Shown here piece by piece: positions 10,396 through 21,651 of a DNA stretch of 64,000 bases. Source of the DNA: Lampropedia puyangensis (lineage in GTDB: Bacteria; Pseudomonadota; Gammaproteobacteria; Burkholderiales; Burkholderiaceae_C); NCBI RefSeq assembly GCF_004833285.1, contig NZ_STFG01000003.1:62001-126000 (forward strand), given 5' to 3'. The position numbers were made by a program, and so were the translations under genes. The stretch's first letter is position 1. Every line of letters begins with the position of its first letter. A model generated the notes under the pieces. The model was not told where the DNA came from. It saw only the letters and a program-made list of their open reading frames with translations, and searched no databases.

Positions 10396-10493
10396 TTACA
10401 AAGCCTTAAAAGGCTACACAAAACATCGTCAACTTGAGCATGCGATGTTTGCTATCCCAAGAAACGCAGAAAGCTGATTGCAATTTTGTGCGC

Positions 10494-11807
10494 TTATTTA
10501 ACTGCTTGCTGGTAAACAGCCAAACAACGCGCACGGGCTTGCGCATGGTCAACCATTGGCGCGGGGTAACTGGCTGAGCCGTATTCAGGCACCCACTTGC
10601 GGATGTAGCGGCTTTCAGGGTCAAACTTCTGAGCCTGCAATGATGGATTGAAAACCCGAAAATACGGTGCAGCATCAGCCCCGCAGCCAGCAGCCCATTG
10701 CCAATTGCCCACATTCGCTGCCAACTCGTAGTCAAGCAAATGCTCGGCAAAGTAGCGCTCTCCCCAACGCCAGTCGATCAAAAGGTGTTTGCATAAGAAG
10801 CTGGCCACCACCATGCGTACGCGGTTGTGCATGAAGCCTGTGGCTTGCAACTCACGCATGCCCGCATCGACCAGCGGATAACCCGTTTGGCCTTGCTTCC
10901 AGCGTTCAAAATCGGCAGCATTGTTGCGCCACACAATAGCGTCGTATGCGGGTTTGAAAGCATGCTCGACTGTTTTGGGGAAATGCCAAATCAGCATTTG
11001 GAAAAAATCGCGCCAAATCAGCTCATTTAAAAATACGTCACTCAAGCCTGCCGCTTGTTGCGCTAGAGCCCGGATGCTGCCTGTGCCAAACCGTAAGTGC
11101 ACACCGAGTCGCGAAGTAGCGTCAGCCGCAGGAAAATCACGTTGCGCTCCATAATCAGACAAGCATGTGCGAGAGACGCTGGGCGGCGTAAAAACCATAT
11201 CCGTGGGCTTAAACCCCAACACAGCCACATCAGGCTTGACGGTTGTTAATTGCAGCTTGTCCCTACCCGCTAAGCATTGCGCATACTGCACAGTGGGGTA
11301 TGGTTTGAGAAAAAAGGCATTGCAGTGCGCTTTCCATTTACGGCTATAAGGCGTAAAAACCGTATAGGGCGTGCCGTCGTCTTTGACGACTTCGCTCTTC
11401 TCAAAAATAACCTGGTCCTTGAAACGCTGCAGCGATATGCCCTGCTGCACCAACTGACGCTCGATATGCGCATCGCGTGCCAAGGCTTCAGGTTCATAGT
11501 CAGTATTGGCAAACACTGCCGCAGCACCATAGCGCGAAGCCAAGGCAGGCAGAATCGACACAGGACTCCCAACCTCAATGTGCAGGGCACTGCCCAACTC
11601 ACGCAATTGCGTATCCAGATGGCTTACGGCTTGGGCAATGAAATCGACTCGCCGGTCGTAGCGTGGCAATTTCTCCAAAATATCCGTATCAAAAACGAAT
11701 ACAGGCACTACGGCATCGAACTGTTTTAGCGCCTCATAAAGCCCAGCGTTGTCATGCAAGCGCAGATCACGCCGAAACCAAAAAATAGCCGTACGATGTG
11801 CTGGCAT
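10494..11807 (-). CDS. phrB: Deoxyribodipyrimidine photolyase
   Basis: A 437-residue class I cyclobutane pyrimidine dimer photolyase that repairs UV lesions with light. The N-terminal antenna domain starts FWFRRDLRLHDNAGLYEAL. The FAD-binding domain contains NELIWRDFFQMLIWHFP, DAGMRELQATGFMHNR and NVGNWQWAAGCGADA, the family's lesion and FAD contacts. The ATG at 11807 starts directly before this domain; an upstream in-frame extension lacks family similarity. It is the last gene before the convergent AraC gene. Confidence 0.96.
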   Translation of the reverse strand: MPAHRTAIFWFRRDLRLHDNAGLYEALKQFDAVVPVFVFDTDILEKLPRYDRRVDFIAQAVSHLDTQLRELGSALHIEVGSPVSILPALASRYGAAAVFANTDYEPEALARDAHIERQLVQQGISLQRFKDQVIFEKSEVVKDDGTPYTVFTPYSRKWKAHCNAFFLKPYPTVQYAQCLAGRDKLQLTTVKPDVAVLGFKPTDMVFTPPSVSRTCLSDYGAQRDFPAADATSRLGVHLRFGTGSIRALAQQAAGLSDVFLNELIWRDFFQMLIWHFPKTVEHAFKPAYDAIVWRNNAADFERWKQGQTGYPLVDAGMRELQATGFMHNRVRMVVASFLCKHLLIDWRWGERYFAEHLLDYELAANVGNWQWAAGCGADAAPYFRVFNPSLQAQKFDPESRYIRKWVPEYGSASYPAPMVDHAQARARCLAVYQQAVK

Positions 11808-11898
11808 ACAAACGTCCTTTACGCACCATCGCCGCGTATGGGTGGTGCCACTGAGCCGATGCGATGGCAAGGACCACCACAACGACCGCTAACCAAGC

Positions 11899-12216
11899 TT
11901 AACCGTAGTGGCAAATGTAGTGAAACGCTTCAGCCACGCGGATATTGAACTTGGAATTGCCTGCCACCTTGAACGATTGCCCGGCAGTGCATGTCTGCCA
12001 TGCGCCGCCCTCTTCCAATTGGTACTCGCAAGCGCCACCAACACACTCCATGATTTCAGGAGCCGCTGTGCCAAATGTCAACTCTGAGGCGAGCACGACG
12101 CCAACGGACTTCTTCTCGCCCTCTGCCGTTTCAAAGCTATGGCTAACACATTTACCGTCAAAGTACACATTGGCCTTGGTTGTGATCGAACGCGCATTCA
12201 GGGTTTCAGTAGTCAT
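11899..12216 (-). CDS. ppnP: Pyrimidine/purine nucleoside phosphorylase PpnP
   Basis: A 105-residue single-domain cupin (formerly DUF1255/YaiE) that phosphorolyses several nucleosides. The motifs ANVYFDGKCVSHSF, KSVGVVL and the ending FKVAGNSKFNIRV match the family, whose E. coli member has 94 residues. The ATG at 12216 is used because the 21 codons upstream do not resemble the family. It precedes the photolyase gene on the same strand with a 90-base gap. Confidence 0.93.
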   Translation of the reverse strand: MTTETLNARSITTKANVYFDGKCVSHSFETAEGEKKSVGVVLASELTFGTAAPEIMECVGGACEYQLEEGGAWQTCTAGQSFKVAGNSKFNIRVAEAFHYICHYG

Positions 12217-12365
12217 GGCTGCCCAACAAAAGAGTAAAGAGAAATAGAAAAGAGTCTCAATTCTATGGTCTTGCGGCAAGCGTCAAAGCCATCCCAAACA
12301 AAATCACCAGAACAACCGCAGAAAAAAAATCTGCCTACAGACTCGACCCTTTATCCATGCCACAG

Positions 12366-12737
12366 TCAAGGCCACAACAATTGGCATAAGGCTTGCCATG
12401 CCTGCTGCTTGCACACATCCATTCCACGTCCAGCTTGCAGCGGATCAAGTCTTTCAAGCAACTGCCGCAGCACAGTTTCGCTTGGCAGGATTTCCCCCCA
12501 AAACAAGAGCTGCTCACCGCAACCAATCGCCACGGTTGGAAAGGTTTCAATATCCACATCCCCCAACGCATCGGAAATGGCTGGATCTTCCACATCAACC
12601 CATTGTGCTTGCAGCGCCAACGCGCTGCTGGCTTGCTGCGCAAGCACACGCTCAAACGCAGGATGGAATTCTCGACACACGCCACACCATGCCGCACACA
12701 AACCAATGAGACGCAAAGGACGCGCTTCAAAGGGCAT
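12366..12737 (-). CDS. Thioredoxin-like protein with WCGVC active site
   Basis: A 123-residue thioredoxin-fold protein. The redox motif AAWCGVCREFHPAFERV lies near the N-terminus and IETFPTVAI carries the conserved cis-Pro. It has no signal peptide, so it is probably cytoplasmic and reduces disulfides of unknown partners. The ATG at 12737 has AGG 6 bases before it; a TTG at 12773 is possible. It follows ftsK on the same strand after a short gap. Confidence 0.85.
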   Translation of the reverse strand: MPFEARPLRLIGLCAAWCGVCREFHPAFERVLAQQASSALALQAQWVDVEDPAISDALGDVDIETFPTVAIGCGEQLLFWGEILPSETVLRQLLERLDPLQAGRGMDVCKQQAWQALCQLLWP

Positions 12738-12795
12738 AGCACACCTGTCTCGCCATGGTGCCAGTAGAGGCAATCAGTAGAGTAATCAAACGCGG

Positions 12796-15426
12796 TCACT
12801 CCCCACGCGTTGGCACCAAGATATCGCGCTGGCCATTACTGGTCAAAGGGCTTACCAAACCGGCTTTTTCCATGTCTTCCAACAACCGTGCGGAACGGTT
12901 ATAGCCAATACGAAGCTTGCGTTGCACGTATGAAATACTGGTCTTGCGATCTTTGAGAACAACCTCCACCGCCTGGTCGTACATGGGGTCTTTTTCGCCC
13001 CCACCACCGCCTGCAGGGGTGCCTTCAAAATCTACGGCCCAGTCGCTCTCGTTTTCGCTGCTCACGCCTTCGAGCACACCATCAATGTATTCGGCCTCGC
13101 CCATGCTTTGCTTGATGAACTCCACCACACGATGCACTTCATCATCACTCACAAACGCGCCATGCACACGCACAGACAATCCTGTCCCGCCCTTCATGTA
13201 CAGCATATCGCCCATGCCAAGCAACGCTTCAGCGCCCATTTGGTCAAGAATGGTTCGGCTGTCAATTTTGCTGGACACCTGAAATGCAATGCGTGTGGGC
13301 ACGTTGGCCTTGATCAGCCCCGTAATCACATCCACGCTGGGGCGCTGCGTAGCCAAAATCAAGTGAATGCCTGCGGCACGCGCCTTTTGTGCCAAACGGG
13401 CAATCAACTCTTCAATTTTTTTGCCCACGACCATCATCAAGTCAGCCAACTCATCGATGACGATGACGATATGCGGCAAGGGCTCCAGTGGTTCGGGCTC
13501 TTCCGGCGTGAGGCTAAAGGGGTTACCAATGATCTCGCCAGCTTCTTGCGCAGCTTGAATTTTGGCATTGAACCCGGCTAGATTGCGCACGCCCATCTTG
13601 CTCATGAGCTTGTAGCGCCGTTCCATCTCGGCAACACACCAGTTCAAGCCGTGCGCGGCCTGCTTCATGTCAGTGACGACTGGGCACAGCAAATGCGGAA
13701 TGCCTTCGTAGACAGACATTTCCAGCATTTTCGGGTCAATCATCAGCATGCGCACTTCACTGGGTTCAGCCTTAAACAGCAATGAAAGGATCATTGCATT
13801 GATCCCCACCGACTTACCAGAACCGGTCGTGCCTGCCACCAAGCAATGCGGCATTTTGGCCAGATCCGCAACCACAGGATTGCCAATGATGTCTTTACCC
13901 AAACCTAAAGCCAGCTTGGATTTCTCATCCTGGTACACGTCAGCGGCCAAAATTTCTTTGAGCTGAATGGACTGCCGGCGCGCATTTGGCAGTTCGAGCG
14001 CCATGTAGTTTTTGCCAGGAATTGTCTCAATCACCCGCACCGACATGAGCGACAGCGAGCGCGCCAAATCCTTAGACAAATTGACGATTTGAGACCCTTT
14101 CACACCAGTGGCAGGCTCAATTTCATAACGGGTAACCACCGGACCGGGCTGCGCTTCTACCACGCGCACTTCGACCCCAAAGTCCTTGAGTTTTTTCTCG
14201 ATCAAGCGGCTGGTCATCTCCAGCGTCTCGGGGGTCACGGTTTCTTGGCGCGGCGCGACAGGATCAAGCAAGTTGACTGAGGGCAATGCACCGCTCTTTG
14301 CATCTTCAAAGAGGTGCTTCTGCCGCTTAACCGGCGTTGTAATCAATGCCGTTTCATTAGGTGCCGTAGGGTTTGGGTCATCCCACATGGGCTCCAATCG
14401 CTCCTCAGCCGTTGTTGTCGCGTAGGTTTTCCCCGGTGCAGGTTCCTCATCCCAAGGCAAAGCACCGTTGTCTTTATAGACCGCAGGCTCAGGCTGCTCA
14501 TCGAATGGTTCGACATCGCCTAATGTAGGGTCTTGGCTGCTACTGAACACGTCCACAGAAGCGCGAACTTTTTTTGCACTCATGCTAGGCTCAGGAGGCA
14601 GCTCCTGCATAGGCGGTAAACGGCTCTCGGGCAAATCTAGCTCAGCATCAGGTTCATCGAGAAAGGCATCACGGGTCAGAACGACTTCTTTTGCCACATG
14701 CTCTTCACGCTCACGCTGTGCTCTTTTGCCTGTACGCGCATCACGAATGCGCTCGCAAGTCAAGCGAACACGGTCAATCCACTTTTCAATCCAAGCGCCC
14801 GTGCGCTCTGCCACGCGTCCCCAGGAAAAGCCCAATACCCACGAAAAAGCCAACAGCGCCAAAACAATCGCAGCAACGGTTGAGCCGGTATAGCCAAACC
14901 AACGGACAGCCAATGGGGCAACCCAATAGCCCAAGATGCCGCCAGAATGGTCAGGCAGTTGCACTTCAAAACGGTAGAGCCGCGTCCATTCCAGCACAGC
15001 GCAGGCACACAGCAATACAAGCACGCTGGCCATCCACCAAAAACGCTGTCCCCAGACTTTGAGCATCATCAGGCGGCCATCTGTACGGGCTTTGGTTTTG
15101 CCACGCATCCACGCGCGAAAAGCCCACCACCAGCACAAAGCGAGCGCGGCAACCAAGACCCAAACAGAGTAGCCAAACAAAAAATAACTGATATCAGCCC
15201 AGTACGCGCCAATATGGCCCAGCCAATTTTGCGGCTGCCCCTGAAACGGCGCTTGGCCTGACGACGACCACGCAGGATCTCCTGGGGCATAGCTCCACAA
15301 TGAAACCACCCAAGCTGCGCCCAGAATCAATGCTGCAAACAACAGAACGTCTTGGCCAAAACGGCTCAAAAACCCCTGCCCAGCATGATTAGAAGAAGAG
15401 TTGAAAGTATTAGCTGAAGATCGCAT
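12796..15426 (-). CDS. ftsK: DNA translocase FtsK
   Basis: An 876-residue septal DNA pump that helps segregate chromosome termini and activates XerCD recombination. The N-terminal 200 residues hold about four membrane segments. A charged, Pro-rich linker runs to about residue 390. The motor domain has Walker [12 protein letters not shown] near residue 532 and Walker [13 protein letters not shown] near 653. The last 60 residues form the winged-helix gamma domain ([20 protein letters not shown]) that reads KOPS sites. The linker is short compared with E. coli FtsK. The ATG at 15426 is preferred to a TTG two codons earlier. It is divergent from trxB. Confidence 0.97.
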   Translation of the reverse strand: MRSSANTFNSSSNHAGQGFLSRFGQDVLLFAALILGAAWVVSLWSYAPGDPAWSSSGQAPFQGQPQNWLGHIGAYWADISYFLFGYSVWVLVAALALCWWWAFRAWMRGKTKARTDGRLMMLKVWGQRFWWMASVLVLLCACAVLEWTRLYRFEVQLPDHSGGILGYWVAPLAVRWFGYTGSTVAAIVLALLAFSWVLGFSWGRVAERTGAWIEKWIDRVRLTCERIRDARTGKRAQREREEHVAKEVVLTRDAFLDEPDAELDLPESRLPPMQELPPEPSMSAKKVRASVDVFSSSQDPTLGDVEPFDEQPEPAVYKDNGALPWDEEPAPGKTYATTTAEERLEPMWDDPNPTAPNETALITTPVKRQKHLFEDAKSGALPSVNLLDPVAPRQETVTPETLEMTSRLIEKKLKDFGVEVRVVEAQPGPVVTRYEIEPATGVKGSQIVNLSKDLARSLSLMSVRVIETIPGKNYMALELPNARRQSIQLKEILAADVYQDEKSKLALGLGKDIIGNPVVADLAKMPHCLVAGTTGSGKSVGINAMILSLLFKAEPSEVRMLMIDPKMLEMSVYEGIPHLLCPVVTDMKQAAHGLNWCVAEMERRYKLMSKMGVRNLAGFNAKIQAAQEAGEIIGNPFSLTPEEPEPLEPLPHIVIVIDELADLMMVVGKKIEELIARLAQKARAAGIHLILATQRPSVDVITGLIKANVPTRIAFQVSSKIDSRTILDQMGAEALLGMGDMLYMKGGTGLSVRVHGAFVSDDEVHRVVEFIKQSMGEAEYIDGVLEGVSSENESDWAVDFEGTPAGGGGGEKDPMYDQAVEVVLKDRKTSISYVQRKLRIGYNRSARLLEDMEKAGLVSPLTSNGQRDILVPTRGE

Positions 15427-15475
15427 TACCAAACAGACCGCGCCTCAAAACCCCTGGCTCTGTAGCGCAAATTAA

Positions 15476-16618
<1,143 letters not shown>

Positions 16619-16692
16619 ATTACGCGCTCTCCTTCTCCATACAAAAGCGGCAACGCTTCTACTTCTGGCCTTCTACAAGCCCAATACCATCC

Positions 16693-17811
16693 ATGTCTTA
16701 CCCAACCGTTGTCATTGGAGCCGGTGTTGTCGGCTTGGCTGTCGCGCGCGCACTGGCCCTGCGCGGCCACGAAGTGATTGTGCTAGAGGCAGAAACTGCG
16801 ATCGGTACACAAACCAGTTCCCGTAACAGTGAAGTGATTCATGCCGGCATTTATTACACGCAAGGATCACTAAAAGCTCAGCTGTGCGTTCAAGGCAAGG
16901 CACTGCTGTACGCCTATTGTGAAGAACGCGGTATTGCCTACCAACGTCTGGGCAAATTGATTGTCGCAACCGAGCCTGCGCAAGAAGCGCAGCTCAACAC
17001 CATTGCTGAACGGGCCCGCAATAACGGCGTCCATGATTTAAAGCGCCTGAGCCAACAGGAAGCACTGGCCCTAGAGCCACATATACGGTGCCATGGCGCC
17101 CTGCTCTCGCCCAGCACAGGTATTGTCGATAGCCATGCCCTGATGCTCCACTTGCAGGGCGATATAGAAAATGCAGGCGGTGTCGTGGCACTGGTTTGTG
17201 CGGTTGCATCCATTGACGCCAGCACCCGCTTACGCGATGCCCAAGCGCCGCTGTTGATTCGTACCCTTGATGGCAACGAACTTGAGGCCGGACTCGTGGT
17301 GAATGCTGCCGGGCATGGCGCCATTCCTTTGGCACACCGCACGCAAGGAATGAACGCGCAGCACATTCCACAGGCCTATTTCGTCAAGGGCCAATACTTC
17401 ACTCTAACGGGTAAGACGCCATTTCAGCGCTTGATTTACCCAGTGCCGCAAATTGGTGGCTTGGGCGTGCATTTAACGCTCGACTTGGGTGGACAAGGCA
17501 AGTTTGGCCCTGACGTGCATTGGTGCGATCGTGCTGACGATCTGGAAGTGCGGGAAGAAGATGCGGCAGCTTTCGCACAAGCAATACAAGCCTATTGGCC
17601 TGACGTCTCCATCGACCGCTTGCAACCGGGCTATGCCGGCATGCGCCCCAACATTGGCGGCCCAAAAATGGCATCTCCTGATTTTGCCATTCAGGGCCCC
17701 CAAACCCATGGCATAGCAGGCTTGGTGCATTTGTTTGGCATTGAATCGCCCGGGTTAACCAGTTGCATGGCCATTGGCAACCGGACAGTACAAGCACTTG
17801 GCTTGGAATAA
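16693..17811 (+). CDS. FAD-dependent oxidoreductase, L-2-hydroxyglutarate oxidase-like
   Basis: A 372-residue flavoprotein of the DAO family. The dinucleotide loop VVIGAGVVGLAVARALALRG is at residue 6 and is followed by SSRNSEVIHAGIYYTQGSLK, which is close to the LhgO/L2HGDH signature. It therefore probably oxidises L-2-hydroxyglutarate to 2-oxoglutarate and passes electrons to the quinone pool, but relatives act on other 2-hydroxy acids or glycerol-type substrates. It follows trxB by 74 bases and is convergent with the ABC permease gene at 17830. Confidence 0.85.
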   Translation: MSYPTVVIGAGVVGLAVARALALRGHEVIVLEAETAIGTQTSSRNSEVIHAGIYYTQGSLKAQLCVQGKALLYAYCEERGIAYQRLGKLIVATEPAQEAQLNTIAERARNNGVHDLKRLSQQEALALEPHIRCHGALLSPSTGIVDSHALMLHLQGDIENAGGVVALVCAVASIDASTRLRDAQAPLLIRTLDGNELEAGLVVNAAGHGAIPLAHRTQGMNAQHIPQAYFVKGQYFTLTGKTPFQRLIYPVPQIGGLGVHLTLDLGGQGKFGPDVHWCDRADDLEVREEDAAAFAQAIQAYWPDVSIDRLQPGYAGMRPNIGGPKMASPDFAIQGPQTHGIAGLVHLFGIESPGLTSCMAIGNRTVQALGLE

Positions 17812-17829
17812 CACGTGTTCCTTGCTTTT

Positions 17830-18705
17830 TTACTTTTGCATACCCCAGCGTTTGACGGTAAGAGACTCGAGTGTATTGAACACCAAAGTCTCAACGAACA
17901 ACCCCAACACAATCACGACTGCCAGACCTGCAAACACCCGATCGGTATAGAGTTCATTGCGGTTCTGAAAGATGTACCAGCCCAAACCGCCCTCGCCCGA
18001 GCTACTGCCAAACACCAGCTCTGCAGCAATCAGGGTGCGCCATGCAAAGGCCCAGCCCAAGCGCAAACCAGACAAAATCGCAGGTAACGCAGCGGGCACC
18101 AAAATTTGAAAGATATACCGCAACCCTCGCAGCCCATAGTTTTGCCCCACCATGCGCAACGTGTTGGGCACAGAAAGAAAGCCTGTGTAAGCACTCAAAG
18201 CCAAAGGCCACAGAACCGAGTGCACCAGCACAAAAATCAAACTTTTGCTGCCTAAACCGAACCACAACAAAGCCAAAGGCAGCAAAGCAATTGCAGGTAG
18301 AGGGTTCAACATGGATGTGAGCGTTGCCAACAAGTCACGCCCGAACTGGCTTGACACCGCAAGTGAAGTCAATGCCAATGCCAATGCAACGCCCAAGGCA
18401 TACCCTTGCACCAATACCTGTAGCGAGACCCCCACACGGACAAAGAGTTCTCCGCTGCGCAAGCCTTGCCCCAGCGCCTGTGCAGTCTGCACAAAAGTAG
18501 GCAGTAACAGTTCATTATTGGCAACTCGGCCAGCAATCTCCCACACTGCAGCCAGCACCAGCAAAATCGCACTTTTGCGTATCCAGCCCAAGGCCCATAA
18601 AGTTTGATGCCAAGCTCGCCTGCGGACAACGGGAGCCACCGTAAATGGCTCTAGTGCCCGTTCAAATTCAGGCCGCACCGGTGGTTGCAGCTTCTCAACA
18701 GCCAT
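17830..18705 (-). CDS. ABC transporter permease, nitrate/sulfonate/taurine type
   Basis: A 291-residue inner-membrane protein with about six membrane segments. The conserved cytoplasmic loop LPAILSGLRLGWAFAWRTLIA (from about residue 220) is the ATPase contact typical of SsuC/TauC permeases. AAGGAG lies 9 bases before the ATG at 18705, which fixes the start. It is the third gene of a binding protein-ATPase-permease operon. No monooxygenase or hydrolase is linked, so the imported compound remains unknown. Confidence 0.9.
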   Translation of the reverse strand: MAVEKLQPPVRPEFERALEPFTVAPVVRRRAWHQTLWALGWIRKSAILLVLAAVWEIAGRVANNELLLPTFVQTAQALGQGLRSGELFVRVGVSLQVLVQGYALGVALALALTSLAVSSQFGRDLLATLTSMLNPLPAIALLPLALLWFGLGSKSLIFVLVHSVLWPLALSAYTGFLSVPNTLRMVGQNYGLRGLRYIFQILVPAALPAILSGLRLGWAFAWRTLIAAELVFGSSSGEGGLGWYIFQNRNELYTDRVFAGLAVVIVLGLFVETLVFNTLESLTVKRWGMQK

Positions 18706-18773
18706 CGTGATGCTCTCCTTAAACCGCAAAAAACATGCATAAAACCGCACACGCCTTGCACACGACGGAACGG

Positions 18774-19676
18774 TCATACTGAGATATTGAAATAGCCTTT
18801 GGCATTGGGGCGCAGCCAATAGACGTTGTCGTGCTCGTCTGGCACAGCGTCCGCCGAATCTGGGGCATCCTCCTCAAAGAGTAAGCGATGTATGCGTCTG
18901 GCTGTGCGTTGGAATGGCGCACTTCCCGCATCATGCAAACCAAAGGCATGGGTATTGACTTGCGCTCGCACACGCCCCGGGTGCGGAGAAAGCAGCACAA
19001 TGCGGTTGCCCACAACCATCGCCTCCTCAATCGAGTGCGTAATGAACACCAGAGTGAAGCGCACTTCATCCCATAGCTGCAGCAGCTCTTCCTGCATCTT
19101 GCGGCGGGTCAACGCATCAAGTGCTGCAAATGGCTCATCCATCAGCAAAATGCGCGGCTGCATGGCCAGTGCCCTTGCAATCGCCACCCTTTGCTTCATG
19201 CCGCCAGAAAGCGTATGTGGATACGCGTGCACAAAACCAGAGAGCCCTACCTTATTCAAGTAGTACAACGCTCGCTCCTGCGCTTGGGCTTTGTGAAGTT
19301 TCTTTGATGCCAGCAATGCGAACGTGACGTTTTGCAAAACGGTTTTCCACGGCGCGAGCTGGTCAAACTCTTGAAACACCACCACTCGGTCGGGGCCGGG
19401 CTGCGTCACGCACTGGCCATCCAACCGGATCTGTCCGGCAGTAGGCGGAATAAATCCTGCAATAGCTTTCATCAATGTAGATTTGCCACAGCCCGATGGC
19501 CCTAAAACAACCAAGCGGTCAGCCGCATACACATCAAAAGCCACTTCATGCGTAGCCCGCACCACGTGGGTTGGCGTGTCGTACTCTAAAGTCACATCGG
19601 CTACTTGCAATAGTGGCACGGCAGCAGTCTGTGCAGGAGGGGCAGCCCCGCCACCTCCAATAGGGCTGTCCCGCAC
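18774..19676 (-). CDS. ABC transporter ATP-binding protein, nitrate/sulfonate/taurine type
   Basis: A 300-residue ATPase. Walker A LGPSGCGKST, the Q-loop VFQEFDQLAPW, the signature LSGGMKQRVAIARALA, Walker B ILLMDEPFAALD and the switch His FITHSIEEA are all intact. It starts with GTG two bases after the stop of the binding-protein gene, so translation is coupled. The C-terminal tail of about 50 residues after the core is longer than in SsuB. Confidence 0.93.
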   Translation of the reverse strand: MRDSPIGGGGAAPPAQTAAVPLLQVADVTLEYDTPTHVVRATHEVAFDVYAADRLVVLGPSGCGKSTLMKAIAGFIPPTAGQIRLDGQCVTQPGPDRVVVFQEFDQLAPWKTVLQNVTFALLASKKLHKAQAQERALYYLNKVGLSGFVHAYPHTLSGGMKQRVAIARALAMQPRILLMDEPFAALDALTRRKMQEELLQLWDEVRFTLVFITHSIEEAMVVGNRIVLLSPHPGRVRAQVNTHAFGLHDAGSAPFQRTARRIHRLLFEEDAPDSADAVPDEHDNVYWLRPNAKGYFNISV

Positions 19677-19678
19677 GT

Positions 19679-20809
19679 TTAACTCCCCCCAGCCAAATGG
19701 GCATCATCAAAGAAATAATCCTTCAACGTTTCAGGCTTGTTCTTGATAGCACCAACACGATGCAAGAACTCCCCTAACTGCAAGGTATTGTGCGGTGTAG
19801 TGGTGAATTGCACTTGGGGGTTGTTGACCACTTGCAAGATCAAGTTGCGATCTGTTTTCGCGTTCGTGACGCGGATGAAGGTATCAACCGCACCCTCAGG
19901 ATTGGCCTGGATGTACTGCGCCGCTTCGTTCAGGGCAGCCAGAAAAGCTTGGTACGTTTTAGGACTTTCTTGTCTGAAACGCTCCGTCGCGTACAACACC
20001 GTTGCGGATGCCGGGCCACCTAGCGCATCGTAGGAATTGAGCACGATATGCGCATTGGGGTTGGTTTCCAATATTTGTTCAGAAAAAGGGGGGTTACCAA
20101 AATGCGCATTCACTTCCGTGCCCTCACTGATCAGCGCTGCTGTTGCTTCTGGATGTGGCAGTTGCACCTGCAGCTTGTCTAGCCGGTTGAATTGCGCATC
20201 GCCCCACAACTTGGCGGAGGCCAGTTGCAAAATGCGCGATTGCACAGACACCGTCACAGCAGGCAAAGCAATACGGTCTTTGTCGGTAAAGTCGGCAATC
20301 GTTTTAACGGCCGGGTTTGTACTTACTAAGTAGTAGGGGAAATTTCCCAGCGAAGCAACACCTTTGACATTGTGCTTGCCATGGGTACGGTCCCAAATCG
20401 TGAATAGAGGCCCAACGCCTGCGCCAGCCACATCAATGGCGCCCGATAGCAAGGCATCGTTTACGGCAGCGCCGCCCGACAAACGCACAAAATCCACATC
20501 AATATCCACACCAAGCGCCTTGCCGTGCTTTTCAATCAGCTTCTGATCCTGTGCCACATTAAGCAACAAATACACAATACCGAACTGCTGCGCAATACGA
20601 ATTTGGCCCTCTTTGGCGTGCGCACCAATGGGTGCGATCAATGCTGCCAAAGCCACCCAGGCGGCCGTTCTGGCTGCAAGAGATTTGCGCTTGCCCCATG
20701 CACGGGCCATTTTCTCGCGCAAGCTGCCATGAATCACCCTATACGCGACCGAATCCACACCACGACTGGACGTACCACCTACAGTACGCTGTGCTCCCTC
20801 ATGAAACAT
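19679..20809 (-). CDS. ABC transporter substrate-binding protein, NMT1/SsuA-like
   Basis: A 376-residue periplasmic binding protein. AAGGAG lies 6 bases before the ATG at 20809, which makes this the best start. The signal peptide (hydrophobic AAWVALAALIAPIG, ending at AHA) is then preceded by about 45 residues, which is unusually long. A start at the ATG at 20710 would give a normal signal. The mature part (QIRIAQQFGIVYLLLNVA, LSGAIDVAGAG) has the NMT1/THI5-like fold seen in nitrate, sulfonate and taurine importers. It is the first gene of the operon with ATPase and permease. Confidence 0.88.
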   Translation of the reverse strand: MFHEGAQRTVGGTSSRGVDSVAYRVIHGSLREKMARAWGKRKSLAARTAAWVALAALIAPIGAHAKEGQIRIAQQFGIVYLLLNVAQDQKLIEKHGKALGVDIDVDFVRLSGGAAVNDALLSGAIDVAGAGVGPLFTIWDRTHGKHNVKGVASLGNFPYYLVSTNPAVKTIADFTDKDRIALPAVTVSVQSRILQLASAKLWGDAQFNRLDKLQVQLPHPEATAALISEGTEVNAHFGNPPFSEQILETNPNAHIVLNSYDALGGPASATVLYATERFRQESPKTYQAFLAALNEAAQYIQANPEGAVDTFIRVTNAKTDRNLILQVVNNPQVQFTTTPHNTLQLGEFLHRVGAIKNKPETLKDYFFDDAHLAGGS

Positions 20810-21008
20810 AACCATCTCCTTCTGCCTTACAGGCCATAGTCACAAGTCTCCATTCACACAAAATTTGGTTGGTGCCTGAATGTGCTCCAGACACCAAATC
20901 CAAGTTTTTGCTCACTGGCTTGCACTGTAGGGAAATATCGTTATTTCAAAAAATACTTATTTATTATTTTTTTATTTCCTTTCATTGTTTAAAAGCATTG
21001 CACAGCAA

Positions 21009-21028
21009 CATGCAAGGCCAGTTGCATG
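21009..21028 (-). promoter_or_regulatory. Inverted repeat downstream of prfH
   Basis: CATGCAA and TTGCATG form a perfect 7-bp stem with a 6-base loop, 29 bases past the prfH stop. No clean T-run follows directly, so it is at best a weak terminator or an RNA-end stabiliser. The next 80 bases towards 20930 are very AT-rich and lead into the ABC operon promoter region. Confidence 0.4.
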
Positions 21029-21057
21029 GACTACACCCTGACCTTGCCAATCCCTCT

Positions 21058-21651
21058 TCAAACGCGAAAGATTTTCACGGGCTTGCCACGCTCGACCGCC
21101 CAGTGCTGTTGCGTGCGCTGCTTGCGTGCATCCTCTTCACCACAGGCCTGCTTCTGCGCCAACTTCATCGCGATCAAGCTGCGCGCCAAACGCTTATTGG
21201 CATGTTGACTGCGCTCGGTCATGACCTTGACAGAAATACCAGATCGCACATGGGTGGCATGCACTGCTGAGTCCGTCGTATTCACATGCTGCCCGCCTTT
21301 ACCAGATGCACGGCAAGTGGCGAACACAATCTCACCATCACAGGGAAGCTGCGCCACCTGTGGGCATAACTGCAGCGCAACAAACCAGTTCTTGCGGGGA
21401 TGGTGCGGGCGCATCGGACTGGTAAAAATCCACTGGATCGTGCCCAACCATGCTTGAAACCAAGCCTGAGCCTGCGGGTGTTCAGACTGCAACAGCACGG
21501 ACTGAAAGCCATGTGCAGAAGCATTGCATTCCAGCACGAGCAATGGCAATCCATCCCGTGCACAAGCGCGCTGCAGCTCTTGCAAGGTCAACCGTACAGC
21601 GTACTCACACTCTGCCGGGCCGTGGGCTGCAGTCAATTGCATCAACAGCAT
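21058..21651 (-). CDS. prfH: Peptide chain release factor homologue PrfH
   Basis: A 197-residue release-factor-like protein. It carries the catalytic GGQ motif in [20 protein letters not shown] (residues 119-121) and a basic C-terminal region, but lacks the stop-codon-reading domain of RF1/RF2. Such RF-H proteins are thought to free peptides from ribosomes damaged at the decoding centre. The ATG at 21651 has AGGGG 7 bases upstream and overlaps the end of rtcB by 10 bases, so the two are coupled. Published work on RtcB2-PrfH pairs links them to rescue and repair after ribotoxin cleavage of 16S rRNA; that role here is inferred. Confidence 0.93.
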   Translation of the reverse strand: MLLMQLTAAHGPAECEYAVRLTLQELQRACARDGLPLLVLECNASAHGFQSVLLQSEHPQAQAWFQAWLGTIQWIFTSPMRPHHPRKNWFVALQLCPQVAQLPCDGEIVFATCRASGKGGQHVNTTDSAVHATHVRSGISVKVMTERSQHANKRLARSLIAMKLAQKQACGEEDARKQRTQQHWAVERGKPVKIFRV

